From a virus: 63,209 bases of DNA. The notes under the pieces are model-generated. The model was not told the DNA's origin and ran no database searches. It was given only the letters and a program-made list of their open reading frames with translations. A program made the position numbers and the translations under genes. Shown here one piece after another: positions 26,027-36,400 of this stretch (positions are counted from its first letter, which is position 1; each line of letters starts with the position of its first letter). The DNA is taken from the IMG/VR virus record IMGVR_UViG_3300035670_011686, positions 1 to 63,209 of that record; one strand, 5' to 3'.

Positions 26027-26611
26027 CTAAGATAATTTTTTGATTTTCGTAAGTTTCCCTTCAAAAAGATGTTTTCCAACTTGAAATCTGAATGATTCAT
26101 TTGATTTTTCAGCACCTTCCATCAACAATCCATTCTCAGCCAAGACTTCTTGAACAACTTCTTTTAATATAGTTCTCAGGTCACCTGTATTCTGATGTGG
26201 TATTGCTTGTTCCATTACAGGTTTTTTATTATTACCCATAAGTCTTGATGCTCTTTCCACTAATTCATCGGATAAAACTGCCCCACCAGACATTGAAGTT
26301 GGTTGTTCGATAGGGTGCTCAATCATTAATTTTTTAATTGCATCAGGTAGTTTTGAATTTTTGATGGCTTCTGATGAAGCTACAGGATATGGTTTGTTAG
26401 CGAATGGACTTACAGGAATTGATGGTGCTTGTGGCATTTGCATTCTTTGTGGTGCTTCACCCATAAATTCTTGTGGAATATTATATCTTGCTTGGGGAGC
26501 ATCATAGTTTTCCAAAACCGTATTCGATTTTGGTTTAGGGGCACTACCCGAATCCATTTGGCTATGTCTATCCATGATAGCCTTTGACAACATAATTTTT
26601 TCTAAGTCCAT
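26027..26611 (-). CDS. Putative virion-associated protein, Pro/Met-rich
   Basis: The 194-residue protein has a short helical N-terminus (DLEKIMLSKAIMDRH), a Pro/Met/Gln-rich low-complexity middle (residues about 22-85) and a helical segment with TILKEVVQEVLAENGLL (about 145-161). The compact end FRFQVGKHLFEGKLTKIKKL follows. This end looks like a small beta domain shared by uncharacterised proteins of large T4-like phages. It lies at the downstream end of a five-gene run that is probably late. The role is unknown; head core or decoration is a guess. Confidence 0.5.
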   Translation of the reverse strand: MDLEKIMLSKAIMDRHSQMDSGSAPKPKSNTVLENYDAPQARYNIPQEFMGEAPQRMQMPQAPSIPVSPFANKPYPVASSEAIKNSKLPDAIKKLMIEHPIEQPTSMSGGAVLSDELVERASRLMGNNKKPVMEQAIPHQNTGDLRTILKEVVQEVLAENGLLMEGAEKSNESFRFQVGKHLFEGKLTKIKKLS

Positions 26612-26614
26612 TTG

Positions 26615-26995
26615 TTAGAATTTTGCTATAATAATAATACTTGTCATGTCTTTGTCACCAGTTGGGTTAAAATTTGGTCTTGGTGTATTAAAATTTTCAC
26701 CCGACGGTTTATAGGACAATATTTTATCAAGTTTGAATAATCTCCATCCCGGCATAGGTCGTGTACCTAAGTATCCTCTGTGTGATGCACCTTCCTCATC
26801 CCAAGCCCGTAAAACTAAATTACCTCTTTTACTTCTTCCAAGGGCAACAGGTTCAATAAGTCTTAAACCCCTACCACCTGGTTCATCACCATCATAATAC
26901 ATGATAATTTTTTGTTTGTCTTCAATAGATTTTCTTACCGAATCTACAGAAGCGATTTCGGTAATCAAAGATTTAAAGACTTCAGTTAGTTTCAT
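26615..26995 (-). CDS. WYL-like domain protein with T4 propeptide-like N-terminus
   Basis: At 126 residues, the body (residues 25-126) resembles the small beta fold of WYL domains. It has GLRLIEPVALGRSKRGNLVL, then LRAWDEEGASHRGY, then WRLFKLDKI, the order seen in WYL sequences (R..EP...., ...Y......R.F+LDRI). WYL domains usually sense ligands in regulators, but no DNA-binding domain is present. The first 14 residues (MKLTEVFKSLITEI) resemble T4 capsid-targeting propeptides. It shares one base with the next gene. Confidence 0.5.
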   Translation of the reverse strand: MKLTEVFKSLITEIASVDSVRKSIEDKQKIIMYYDGDEPGGRGLRLIEPVALGRSKRGNLVLRAWDEEGASHRGYLGTRPMPGWRLFKLDKILSYKPSGENFNTPRPNFNPTGDKDMTSIIIIAKF

Positions 26996-27303
26996 TAGAA
27001 GTTAGGATATGTTTTAAATCTATTGTATTTGTTGATTTTGATGTCGTCTTTTCTTTCAAATACATCAACACTAGTACCTGCGGCGTCATTGTACACATCC
27101 AAGAAGACACCTGTACCTCTACCCATATCATCACCATCTGCAAGAGCCTGTGAATTCGTTACACCATATTCATCCGCACCTTGTTTAAAGTCATTACGAG
27201 TGATTAATTTTTTTCTTTCCAAATCGGCAATTGCCGTTAGATTGTTTTGTTCAGTTTGATTTAAATCTAAAGGTTCGTAAACCTTGGGGTTATTAGCTGG
27301 CAT
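26995..27303 (-). CDS. Hypothetical small protein, probably virion-associated
   Basis: The 102-residue, Asp/Asn-rich protein has one helix at the N-terminal third and a charged C-terminus ending KINKYNRFKTYPNF. Its start shares one base with the stop of the next gene and its stop one base with the WYL-like gene, so it is translated in a chain with them. No recognised motif. Confidence 0.5.
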   Translation of the reverse strand: MPANNPKVYEPLDLNQTEQNNLTAIADLERKKLITRNDFKQGADEYGVTNSQALADGDDMGRGTGVFLDVYNDAAGTSVDVFERKDDIKINKYNRFKTYPNF

Positions 27304-27791
27304 TAGATTTTTGAGATTAATTCATTTATTCTTTTCAGACTTTCAACAACTGTTTGTTCATAAGTTGCTGTGGCATGTTTCTGTGCGGTCCTTTTGTGTT
27401 CTTTGGATGGTCTCACCAAGTCCTTCACATTATTTTTCAAATCACTTGAATTCACCTTAGAATCTTCAGGTGTAGTATCTTGTTGATTATTTTGTGTGTT
27501 GTTTCTCATACTTGATAAAGTATTATTCACCCAGTTTTTCATAAGTACACCACCATTTAAAATGAAGGGTAATTCTGTGGGTTTACCTTTAAAGTTATCA
27601 AAAAAGTTTTTAATTCTTTTGAGTTGTTTGTAGGTAATTTTTTCTTGACCTTGTAATTCTTGGTTCCTTCTGAATCCTTCCGTATTTATATCGGCACCTT
27701 GTGCTTGGGCAAAAGAATTTACAAGATGTTGTTTAATTTCTTTTGGAATCAACACCTCACCGATACTTGAATTGTAAAGACTACTGTTCAC
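27303..27791 (-). CDS. Hypothetical protein, GTG start
   Basis: This 162-residue protein has no ATG in its first half, so a GTG at 27791, overlapping the upstream gene by 11 bases, is the likely start. Residues 50-75 are basic (KITYKQLKRIKNFFDNFKGK), the middle is Asn/Gln/Asp-rich and low in complexity, and the C-terminus is helical. It appears to be a head-core or virion-internal protein by composition and neighbourhood, without a family match. Confidence 0.5.
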   Translation of the reverse strand: MNSSLYNSSIGEVLIPKEIKQHLVNSFAQAQGADINTEGFRRNQELQGQEKITYKQLKRIKNFFDNFKGKPTELPFILNGGVLMKNWVNNTLSSMRNNTQNNQQDTTPEDSKVNSSDLKNNVKDLVRPSKEHKRTAQKHATATYEQTVVESLKRINELISKI

Positions 27792-28581
27792 GAGATGATT
27801 TTATAACTTTATCGATATTTTCAACGGGTTCGTTTTTCTTGATTAAATCCATAATTTCCGCTTTAGTTAGAACTTCTTTACCCTTTTTTTTACCAACAAT
27901 ATCTTCTTTATTTTTCTTATTAACCAAAATGTCTTCAATTATTTTAGCCATTTGCTCTTTTTGAATTCGTCTTAAGGTTTCTTTTTCTTGTAGACGAATT
28001 TTCATATCACTACCCTTTTTTTTATTTTTTTGAGAAATTTTTGGGTCCTTTCCGAATTCAATTGCTCTTTCTACAGGATTCTCAACTCCCATTTTTTCAA
28101 GAGTTTTAATAGTTTCCTCAGGAGTCATGTCTTTTGTTTCTTCATAACCGAAAGCCGCTGACATATCTTCTTCTTTCATTTCAGATTCTGAGTAATATGT
28201 TCTTCCACCTCTGTAAGACCAAGCCAAGTAATTACCTGGTTGTGTAGTTGCTTGGACAGTTTGGTCCATAGTTTTTCTTGGGTGTAACCGAGGGTCTAAG
28301 ATTGGAACGTTTGAATTTGACAAAGTCCCATCTGAGTTTACCAACTCTTCAATTTCACTTTTGATTTCGTTTGGTTTTTTCTTGGTCTTACTCTTAATCA
28401 GTTTATTCAAATGACTTTTGAGCTTTTCAATTTTCTCTTTTGGTACTTTAATATACTCATCTTTTTTTCTTGCTTCCGTTATTGTATTTGCAACGGAAAA
28501 CCAAAGGTGTCCGCTGTCCTTCTTTTCACGGAGGAGAAAGTAATAATTTGAACCGAAATATTCCTCGTTTAATTTCAGCAT
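27781..28581 (-). CDS. Hypothetical Lys/Glu-rich protein
   Basis: The 266-residue protein has a short N-terminal fold (residues 1-35: Tyr/Phe/Leu-rich strands, with GHLWFSVANTI), then a strongly charged Lys/Glu-rich helical body. A Gly/Tyr-rich patch (NYLAWSYRGGRTYYSE) lies near 120. It is the first gene of a minus-strand late operon, with its TATTTATA element 11 bases upstream, back-to-back with the fibre operon. Composition resembles phage head-core or scaffold-like proteins; function is not recognised. Confidence 0.55.
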   Translation of the reverse strand: MLKLNEEYFGSNYYFLLREKKDSGHLWFSVANTITEARKKDEYIKVPKEKIEKLKSHLNKLIKSKTKKKPNEIKSEIEELVNSDGTLSNSNVPILDPRLHPRKTMDQTVQATTQPGNYLAWSYRGGRTYYSESEMKEEDMSAAFGYEETKDMTPEETIKTLEKMGVENPVERAIEFGKDPKISQKNKKKGSDMKIRLQEKETLRRIQKEQMAKIIEDILVNKKNKEDIVGKKKGKEVLTKAEIMDLIKKNEPVENIDKVIKSSREQ

Positions 28582-28592
28582 ACTTTTTTAAC

Positions 28593-28601
28593 TATAAATA
28601 C
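28593..28601 (-). promoter_or_regulatory. Late-promoter-like motif GTATTTATA
   Basis: It lies 11 bases before the ATG at 28581. It forms a divergent pair with the plus-strand element at 28613. Confidence 0.6.
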
Positions 28602-28612
28602 TCAAAAGAAGG

Positions 28613-28621
28613 GTATTTATC
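28613..28621 (+). promoter_or_regulatory. Late-promoter-like motif GTATTTATC
   Basis: It lies 9 bases before the ATG of the first fibre gene at 28631, oriented with that gene. Confidence 0.6.
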
Positions 28622-28630
28622 ATATAGTTT

Positions 28631-31600
28631 ATGGCATACCAAAATATCAATCAATACAATTACAGGAAGATTGGGTTAAAACCTGTCAATGAAATTACAG
28701 ATTTCTGTTTGGCAGACGACGCCCGAGACTTCCATCAAGAGGTTATTTTCTCACCTTTATTAATTGCTGAAGATGATGGTAATAGGATGCCATTTAAGTT
28801 TGATTTTAATTCAACAGGGACAACCATATCTCCTTTAGTTGGTCAATTTCTTTATGACACTGTTGTTTCAGAAAACTTTTATAACCCTTTAGATGTTGAC
28901 CCAAACTTCTGTCCTGTAACCACCGAAATTTGTGATGTGGGTTTAACGGGTATTGACAATGGATTAACAACCCAAATGTCGGGTATCACCATGACCGCAT
29001 ACACAGGTCTTTATACCACAACCGCCGAAACTTTCAACAGATATGTTTACGACCGAAGGTTTAAAATGCATCCGATTAGTGGAAACACCACACCCCAAAA
29101 TCGTCTATGGAATGACAATTCTTACTCTTACGATTTGGATTATGTAAATGTCGGTGGAAACATCGGAACGGTGGCGAAACTACAAGGTGGTTTTTATCAG
29201 GGTTTTTACAAACTCCAAGGTTATGATTATGAAGTTTTTCCAACAAGAATGAGTCAAGGTTGGACTGTGGAGATGTTATTGAAATATCAGTTCACAGGTA
29301 ATACAAATATTGGTTTAAATGCCCGTTATCCTGAGAACAAAGGAACATTCTTTTTCATGGGTAGTAGAGCTGAAAACAAATTTTACCACTACGCCGATGG
29401 AAGTCCATCCTCCGACACAGGTTATACAAGAGTGACCTCGGGTTTGACCTGTATGCACACCTGTGCTTGTGCAGTATCAGGAGGAACAGGTGCAGATTGC
29501 ATTCCAGTATACCAACCCTCAGGTGTGACATCGTCGAATTGCACTTGTGGATGCCCGTGTAGTTGTACCACCGAAGCATCAATTAAAGAATTGGACCCTT
29601 TATACGATGGTGTATCCAATGCCATGTCAATCAGATTTAGTGGTGACACTGGTAACCCGAGAGTTTGTGTAAAGGAATATTTGATTACAGGAAGTTGTAT
29701 ACCATCAGGTACTTGTCTTACAGGAACAAGTTTTGTAACTGGTGTGACCACTGTAGAATGGTGTTCTACCCGTGGTATTTTTGAAGATTGTAAGTTTACA
29801 CCTTATATTAATTTTGAACACTGGGTGCAAATTGATGCCGTATTCGAACGAAATGCCTATTTTGAGTGTAAAGATTTATCTTATCTTGGAGGTTTAGGGG
29901 TTATTGAACAAGATGTTTTTACCGCAACCTCGGCGAATAATAGTGTTAGTTTGGTAATGCCACCAATAACCCACGAAGAAGGTTATTCAGGATATACCCC
30001 TGCGAAAACAACTCAAGTCCATATCAATGACTTATGGTTACAAGAGAGAGAATACCGACTTGGTACTCTCAAAATTTTTGTAAATGGTAAATTATTGATG
30101 GTATGTGAAGACTTTGAAGAAATTATTCCAAGACCACTAAACACGTTTAAAGAGCGTCAAGTTGGTGTACCATTCAATATATCAGTTGGTGGGGGTACAC
30201 AAGGACTCAAAGATAATCTTACTTTTTCAGGAGGGTGTCCTCCTGAGATTTCTGATATAATTTATCAACAAGACCCTGAGTGTTTAACAACTGAAGACTT
30301 AGATAATACAATATATTCGGGTCTCACGACAAACATATTTTTGGAAGAAATTTTTGCGGGTAGTTTTATTGGTGAAGTAAGTGCCTTTAGAATGTATGTT
30401 GAACCTTTGGATGCCTCTGAAGTAAAACATAATTTTAGGATTTTGAAACCGAAATATGGGTTGTTAAATCCCGATTGTCCTGATTGTGTAATTATAGTAC
30501 CATCAAATGATTTAGAATACATTGTTATTCCTGACGAAGAGCTAGCTTATCTTGTTATACCTGATGGTGACATTATTTCAATCCCCATCCCCAACAATGA
30601 TTTAACTTACTTGGAGTTAGAGGGAAACAACATTGATTTACTTTCTGAATTTTATCAAGGGTCCGTACAGTCAAATTATATTGCTCAAAGTCAGTTGCCA
30701 GTTGATGTAGATTTATCAATATCATTTACAATACAACTCGACACATTCGTTGGTGAACCAATCACTGAAAATGTTACAATTCTAATTCCATCAGGTCAGA
30801 CAAGGGGTTATGAATTTTCTTCTTTAGATTTCAATTACAGAAATCTAACTAGAGATGCACAATACACCTCAATAACTTCTAACTATTCGGGGACTAGTAG
30901 ATTCAACTATACATTCACAACAGGATACACTTTTGAGTTATTGGCAACTCCTACACCAACTGTAACATCGACCTCTACACCAACTAACACCCCAACTAAT
31001 ACAACCACATCAACCTCAACACCAACAAATACTCCAACTAACACTCCTACGCCAACAAATACTGAAACCCCAACTAACACCCCAACGCAAACAAATACTG
31101 AAACCCCAACTAACACTCCTACGCCAACAAATACTGAAACCCCAACAAATACCCCAACTCAAACTAACACTCCAAGTGAAACCCCCACTAACACTCCAAC
31201 AGAAAGTCCCACCAACACTCCAACAGAAACTCCGACTAATACTCCGACAGAAACCCCCACTAACACTCCAACTCCAACACCCACAAATACTTTGACTCCA
31301 ACAGGTAGCGTTACACCTACACCAACCAGTACTTTACCGAACGAAGGATTTTTACTTCAGGAAAATTTATTTATGATTCTTCAGGAAAGTGAGGAACCCA
31401 ATGGTATTTTGATAGAGCCAATACAACCAACACCAACTCCAACACAAACCACAACCCCAACTAATACGCCCACACCAAGTACAACACCCTCACCAACAAT
31501 TGAATCATTCACAACTGTTGGTACGACTTCTTGGATAGCACCTGCAGGTGTAACATCAGTTGAATATCTTGTTGTTGCAGGTGGAGGTGGTGGTGGTAAC

Positions 31601-32212
31601 GGGTACGATACTGGTGGTGGTGCTGGTGGAGGTGGTGGTATGGTTCTAACAGGAATTTTATCTGTAATTCCAGGTAATTCATATACGGTCACCGTTGGTT
31701 CAGGTGGAACGGGTGGCGCCGCAACTCCAGGTGTTAATACTAACGGAACCGATGGTTCGAATTCAGTCTTTGACACTATAACGGCACTCGGTGGTGGTGC
31801 TGGTGGAGGTAGTAGACTTGCTCCCGGAGGTGTCGGAGTTGCCGGACTTTCACAGGTTTCAAATGTAAGTGCTGCAACAGGAGGTAGTGGTGGTGGAAAC
31901 TGGGGTAGTGCAGTTGGTGGATGCGGAGGTGGAGGAGGAGGTTCAACCGCTAATGGTTCTAACGGCGCCGGTTCCCCTAATAATCCAAGTTCAGGTGGTG
32001 CGGGAGGTACAGGACTTACATCCTCAATTACAGGTTCTTCAATTGAATACGGTAAAGGTGGTGCAGGTGCAAGAGGAAATACTGTTGTAACAGGGGCTAA
32101 TGCGGTATCTAACACAGGTAATGGTGGAGGAGGTGGTTCACATCCAAGTGGAGGAGTAAGAGCGGGAGGAAACGGTGGCTCTGGTATAATAGTTTTGAAA
32201 TACTTCGTATAA
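28631..32212 (+). CDS. Large fibre/adhesin: LamG-like, Thr/Pro stalk, Gly-rich tip
   Basis: The 1193-residue protein has at least four regions. Residues 1-610 are beta-rich, with LamG/concanavalin-like elements ([12 protein letters not shown] near 213; [13 protein letters not shown] near 580) and a Cys cluster at about 274-312 (nine Cys in some 40 residues). Residues about 620-672 hold four to five 10-residue repeats of the [10 protein letters not shown] type. Residues about 773-903 are an almost pure Thr/Pro/Asn/Glu mucin-like tract. From about 965 a glycine-rich domain starts with [20 protein letters not shown] and ends [12 protein letters not shown], the pattern of receptor-binding Gly-rich tips. 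It heads the fibre operon. Most likely it is a tail fibre or head-mounted adhesin whose stalk could be glycosylated. Confidence 0.75.
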   Translation: MAYQNINQYNYRKIGLKPVNEITDFCLADDARDFHQEVIFSPLLIAEDDGNRMPFKFDFNSTGTTISPLVGQFLYDTVVSENFYNPLDVDPNFCPVTTEICDVGLTGIDNGLTTQMSGITMTAYTGLYTTTAETFNRYVYDRRFKMHPISGNTTPQNRLWNDNSYSYDLDYVNVGGNIGTVAKLQGGFYQGFYKLQGYDYEVFPTRMSQGWTVEMLLKYQFTGNTNIGLNARYPENKGTFFFMGSRAENKFYHYADGSPSSDTGYTRVTSGLTCMHTCACAVSGGTGADCIPVYQPSGVTSSNCTCGCPCSCTTEASIKELDPLYDGVSNAMSIRFSGDTGNPRVCVKEYLITGSCIPSGTCLTGTSFVTGVTTVEWCSTRGIFEDCKFTPYINFEHWVQIDAVFERNAYFECKDLSYLGGLGVIEQDVFTATSANNSVSLVMPPITHEEGYSGYTPAKTTQVHINDLWLQEREYRLGTLKIFVNGKLLMVCEDFEEIIPRPLNTFKERQVGVPFNISVGGGTQGLKDNLTFSGGCPPEISDIIYQQDPECLTTEDLDNTIYSGLTTNIFLEEIFAGSFIGEVSAFRMYVEPLDASEVKHNFRILKPKYGLLNPDCPDCVIIVPSNDLEYIVIPDEELAYLVIPDGDIISIPIPNNDLTYLELEGNNIDLLSEFYQGSVQSNYIAQSQLPVDVDLSISFTIQLDTFVGEPITENVTILIPSGQTRGYEFSSLDFNYRNLTRDAQYTSITSNYSGTSRFNYTFTTGYTFELLATPTPTVTSTSTPTNTPTNTTTSTSTPTNTPTNTPTPTNTETPTNTPTQTNTETPTNTPTPTNTETPTNTPTQTNTPSETPTNTPTESPTNTPTETPTNTPTETPTNTPTPTPTNTLTPTGSVTPTPTSTLPNEGFLLQENLFMILQESEEPNGILIEPIQPTPTPTQTTTPTNTPTPSTTPSPTIESFTTVGTTSWIAPAGVTSVEYLVVAGGGGGGNGYDTGGGAGGGGGMVLTGILSVIPGNSYTVTVGSGGTGGAATPGVNTNGTDGSNSVFDTITALGGGAGGGSRLAPGGVGVAGLSQVSNVSAATGGSGGGNWGSAVGGCGGGGGGSTANGSNGAGSPNNPSSGGAGGTGLTSSITGSSIEYGKGGAGARGNTVVTGANAVSNTGNGGGGGSHPSGGVRAGGNGGSGIIVLKYFV
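30948..31338 (+). repeat. Thr/Pro-encoding minisatellite
   Basis: This stretch encodes about 130 residues of [13 protein letters not shown]-type sequence. A 36-base unit is repeated almost exactly around 31050-31150, and third-position changes accumulate toward the ends. A shorter tract of the same kind lies at about 31425-31500. Confidence 0.85.
31579..32190 (+). repeat. Gly-rich low-complexity coding region
   Basis: GGT/GGA-rich sequence encodes the glycine-rich C-terminal domain of the 1193-residue fibre. Runs of three to six Gly are separated by short Thr/Ser/Asn loops. The composition differs strongly from the rest of the window. Confidence 0.7.
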
Positions 32213-32216
32213 ACAA

Positions 32217-32225
32217 ATATTTATA
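32217..32225 (+). promoter_or_regulatory. Late-promoter-like motif ATATTTATA
   Basis: It lies 7 bases before the ATG at 32233, inside the fibre operon. Confidence 0.55.
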
Positions 32226-32232
32226 AAATAAA

Positions 32233-32865
32233 ATGCCAAATTTACCCATTTCTCAACTTCCCGAGTTATTATCTTCAGGAATAACACCCAATGCGGAATT
32301 TGCCGTTGCACAATCTGGTACAACATACAGAGTAAAACAAGGTTCACTGAACCCATATCCTCAAGTTTATGGTCTTTTTTCTCAAACAGGAAATAGTGTT
32401 ACTGTAAGTGGGACAACATCCGAAACAACAATAATTGGTGAAGGGGTTGGAACATTGAGTGTACCCGCAAATGGATTTTCAGTTGGGGATAGTTTTCAAC
32501 TCATTATGGGTGGTGTTTTGAATAATACTAATGATGATATTACAATAAGACTTAAGTCAGGTTCTGTTATACTTGCAACAAGTGCATCTTTTGACCCTGC
32601 GGCATCAGGCGATAATTGGTTTATGAGTGTTTTTTTTACAATTCGTAATATTGGTGGTCCTACTGTAGGGTCAATTTCTAGTCATGGTAATTTTCAAGTG
32701 GTTAAAGGAAACGGGCAAGTATATGGAACTGCCTTTCAAACAACGAATAATACAGACTTTGATACAACAATTTCAAACACTTTGGACATTACGGTACAAT
32801 TTAGTAGCGACGACCCATTGAACTATATTTACAGTGATTTATTCGTTTTAAACAAGACATTCTAA
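32233..32865 (+). CDS. Short fibre/structural protein with beta-sandwich body
   Basis: The 210-residue protein starts PNLPISQLPELLSSGITP, an N-terminal attachment sequence common in phage tail-fibre and appendage proteins. A VAQSGTTYRVKQGSL segment follows. The remaining 150 residues alternate strand-like segments with Gly/Asn turns and look like a jelly-roll. No Thr/Pro tract is present. It is located between two Thr/Pro-rich fibre genes and is likely a tip or collar subunit of the same appendage. Confidence 0.65.
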   Translation: MPNLPISQLPELLSSGITPNAEFAVAQSGTTYRVKQGSLNPYPQVYGLFSQTGNSVTVSGTTSETTIIGEGVGTLSVPANGFSVGDSFQLIMGGVLNNTNDDITIRLKSGSVILATSASFDPAASGDNWFMSVFFTIRNIGGPTVGSISSHGNFQVVKGNGQVYGTAFQTTNNTDFDTTISNTLDITVQFSSDDPLNYIYSDLFVLNKTF

Positions 32866-32876
32866 TTGATTGAAAA

Positions 32877-33443
32877 ATGTCTTGTCTATACTATAGAATA
32901 ACAAATTATAACTCCGTACAAGAGGGATTTTATAAATGGACTGGTTGTACAGGTAGTGTAAATATTACTCAAATTGCACCATTATTTTCTGAAAGTATTT
33001 GTGCAGAATCAATCACGGTTGAATCTTATGGGGCACCTTTGAATATAGTTAATTTAGGTCCTTGTCCCTCCTCAACACCAACACCAACAATCACACCAAC
33101 AGTAACACCAACAGTAAGTTTGAGTCAAACCCCAACCACTCAAACACCAACACCAACAAATACTGTAACACCTTCCGTTACCCCCTCAGCAGTCTTCATC
33201 CAAAATTTAAGAACGGGTGGTTATTTTCAAGATGTTTGTCAACAAATAAATCAATTCGGAGGGTTTCCTTCAAATGTTACTGTGTATTCAACCAAGCCTT
33301 TTAGACAATTAACTGTCGGTGACCATGTTTATGGTAATCGTGAATTAACTATTCCACCAATTGGGGCAAACTTTACAATTTCGGATGGTGTAAAAATAAT
33401 ACAAATAAGTGGAACATTAATTATCAATACAGGTGTGTGTTGA
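32877..33443 (+). CDS. Thr/Pro-linked two-domain appendage protein
   Basis: At 188 residues, an N-terminal module (SCLYYRITNYNSVQEGFYKW; Cys-containing, residues 1-62) is joined by a Thr/Pro linker (about 64-103) to a C-terminal beta module of about 80 residues with VYGNRELTIPPIG. Both modules have relatives in the 339-residue protein at 38470. The gene begins 11 bases after the preceding one. It appears to be a short, possibly glycosylated appendage subunit. Confidence 0.6.
   Translation: MSCLYYRITNYNSVQEGFYKWTGCTGSVNITQIAPLFSESICAESITVESYGAPLNIVNLGPCPSSTPTPTITPTVTPTVSLSQTPTTQTPTPTNTVTPSVTPSAVFIQNLRTGGYFQDVCQQINQFGGFPSNVTVYSTKPFRQLTVGDHVYGNRELTIPPIGANFTISDGVKIIQISGTLIINTGVC
33069..33186 (+). 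repeat. Thr/Pro-encoding tract
   Basis: ACA/ACC-CCA-rich repeats encode about 39 residues of [13 protein letters not shown]-type linker. Confidence 0.75.
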
Positions 33444-33466
33444 TAAAAACTAATTGGAGGTATTGA

Positions 33467-33475
33467 GTATTTATT
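33467..33475 (+). promoter_or_regulatory. Late-promoter-like motif GTATTTATT
   Basis: It ends only 3 bases before the ATG at 33479. If it works as a -10 element, the mRNA would be leaderless or nearly so. Confidence 0.5.
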
Positions 33476-33478
33476 ATT

Positions 33479-36400
33479 ATGGCAGTCGGAATTCGAGTTT
33501 TAAGTGATAATCTTAGCGGACAAACGGTTAATGTAACTTTTAACCCATATAGTGGTGGAACTATTGATATTGGTGAACAAACAATCCCATTCAATTACCT
33601 AAACCCCTATTATTTTGGGGATTATGATGTCTATTCACCCTTATACGACTACAATTATTCATTCACAACTACTCCACCTTCTTTAGATGACTGTGTGGTT
33701 TTCTTAGCACCGGGTGCAATTTACGAGTTTTCGAGTAATACCGTTACACCTTTATCAGTATTTTTAGGTGGACCTATTTTGGGTAATGGTGTAGATATTG
33801 CCAATACAACAACAAAACTTTGGACTTATTCTGCATACTACACCACAGGAGCAATTTACGAATATAATATTACTCTGAACCCTTTTTCGATTTTATACAA
33901 CCGAAATATCGCAGTAACAGGTGTAGAACTTGGTGCAGGTATGACCGCAATTTCGAATACAAAATTGATTTCAACAAGTGGTTTAACCGTGATTGAAATT
34001 GATATTACCACAACTACGGGTGTTGTAACGCCAAAATTCAATATAATAGGGGTTGTTTATGGAGATTTGATTCTAACAACTAATAACATTTTATATGCAA
34101 CAACCGTTGATGGTTACATAAGAGGTTATAACTACTCAACCGGTGCAATGGTGTTGGAGTTTATAGTTCAACCATCTATTCCTTATGCATTAGGAATGTT
34201 TATAAATGATAACGATTTATACATAACAAACGCTAATGGTGATGTTTGGTTGTTTAATCCAATTGCCCCTTATGGTCTCACATACATCAAAAATACCGGA
34301 ACATATGTAGGAGGAGCCTCATCTGCTCCTGAATGTCAGTTTGTTGCAACGGTAACTCAAACACCAACAGCAACTCCGACTCCCACACCAACTTTAGCTT
34401 GTGGAAGATTGGGAAACACTTCATTTGAAGATTTCAATACAAGCACATCATTTTGCTTACCTTCTACGAACCAACCAAGGTTCTATCCTGAATTTTGTAT
34501 TCCTTTTTGGGAAACCACCGCTGCCGACCAAAGTATCGAAATTTGGCCAAGTGGTTTCCAAAATTATTTTGCCTACGAAGGTAATTATTTTGCCGAAGTA
34601 AATGCCGATTTAGCCTCACCACAAGCGTTATTTCAAGCCTTTTACGCCACACCTGGAACTCAATACCAAATTCAGTTTGCCCATATGGGTAGACAAGACT
34701 TTTTAAATACATTAGTTGTCGCAGTTAGTGGACAAACTACAGGTCTTATCTATTTCCCAACAGAATACACTGCCGTAACCCGACAATGGACTTTTAACAC
34801 TATTAATTTTGTTGCACAAGAACAAAATTATCAATTATTGTTTTCCGCAACATCTGCACAAGCAGGTGGAAATTTCTTGGATGCTATTAATGTGGTTTGT
34901 CCTCAGTTTTTTGCATCACCGACACCAACAAATTCAGCAACTCAAACTCCAACCCCTACACCGACACCACCAGGAAGATGTGCGTCGATTGTTAATATAA
35001 CTGTAACCGCATCAACAGCATTTATTACAGGATTGACTTGTTGTGATGAATCTGTTGTCACTTTGGATGGTTTACCAATTGGTACTTATAATCTTGACGA
35101 TTATTGTTTTGTGACAGGCACTGTTGGTGGTCCTGCAGTAACTGTTAATTCATATTCTACTCCTTGTAGAGGTGGTGGTTCTGCATGGCCTTTTGATGAC
35201 CCTTGCCCTACCCCTACACCTACAGTTACACCAACTAACACATCAACACCAACAAATACTTTTGAAGTATCGCCAACACCAACTTGCGCAACGACTAATT
35301 GTTGGAATAACGTTGATATTCTTATCCTCGGACCTACAACCGCAGTTATGACTTATTGTGCGTCGTTTGGTCCATGGAACAGATTCTTCCCATTGGAGTC
35401 ACCAACGGGTGTATACCCATATACAGTCACCTTAGGTCCATTGGAAGGTAATTGTATTTCAGGGACCACAATTTATGACGCAAACAGTGACCGTATATTG
35501 AATTCTTCTTTCTATAACAACTGTTGTGAAGGTGTGTCAGTTTCTCCAACACCTTCTGTTACAGCATCTATGACTGCAACTCCAACAGTTACCCCAACAG
35601 AAACAGTGACATCTACCCCAACTCAAACGCCAACAGAAACACCTTGTGAGTGTAAAACTATTGAAGTTACATTTAATGAGAATTGTTCAAACACGATTAG
35701 TTACATCGATTGTTTTGGAACTCTAATTACTAAATCGGCATCAGATTTCCCACAGTATACTGATAATGTTTTCACATCGGGTTCAACAATTTATGTTTGT
35801 ATATGTGGGGACTGTGTAATCACAAGTTGTTTAACAACACAAACTAATTTGGGTGCTGGATGTAATTTACCAACCCCAACACCTACTTCTTCAGTCACGC
35901 CAACTGTCACACAGACTCCCACTGTCACTCAAACCCCAACTAATACACAAACACCAAGTAACACAGTAACACCATCTGTTACTCCAACTAACACCCCAAC
36001 ACCGACTACAAGTGGTTGTGATTGTCAAACTTATACACTTTATTTCACGGGTGCGACCCCATGTGGTGAAAACGTTAATTGGGTTGATTGTAACGGAAAT
36101 TTTGTGAGCCAAGGGCCTTCTTATTTTGGATTGAGCGTTTTCTCACAATTCGATTCGGTAAATGTATGTGCTTGTGTACCACCAACATCAAGTTGTTCTG
36201 ATATAACCGTTTTAAGAGTAGGACCATGTAGAAATGTTTTCATAACTCCAACACCGAGTAATAGTCCGACAGTTAGTGTCACTGCAAATTTAACACCAAC
36301 GGCAACATCATCAAATACTCCGACACCAACAAATACTTCCTCAAACACGCCAACACCAACAATTACACCTACGGCATGTAATTGTGTTGAGTATACTTTC

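Noticed and set aside
30907-31116. Antisense open frame of repeated Val/Gly opposite the Thr/Pro tract
   Set aside because: It is the mirror of the ACA/CCA repeats in another frame. The sense gene is far longer and domain-structured.
31381-32115. Long antisense Pro-rich open frame opposite the Gly-rich domain
   Set aside because: GGT/GGA codons read backwards give Pro; the frame has no start signal and the sense strand encodes a recognised Gly-rich domain.
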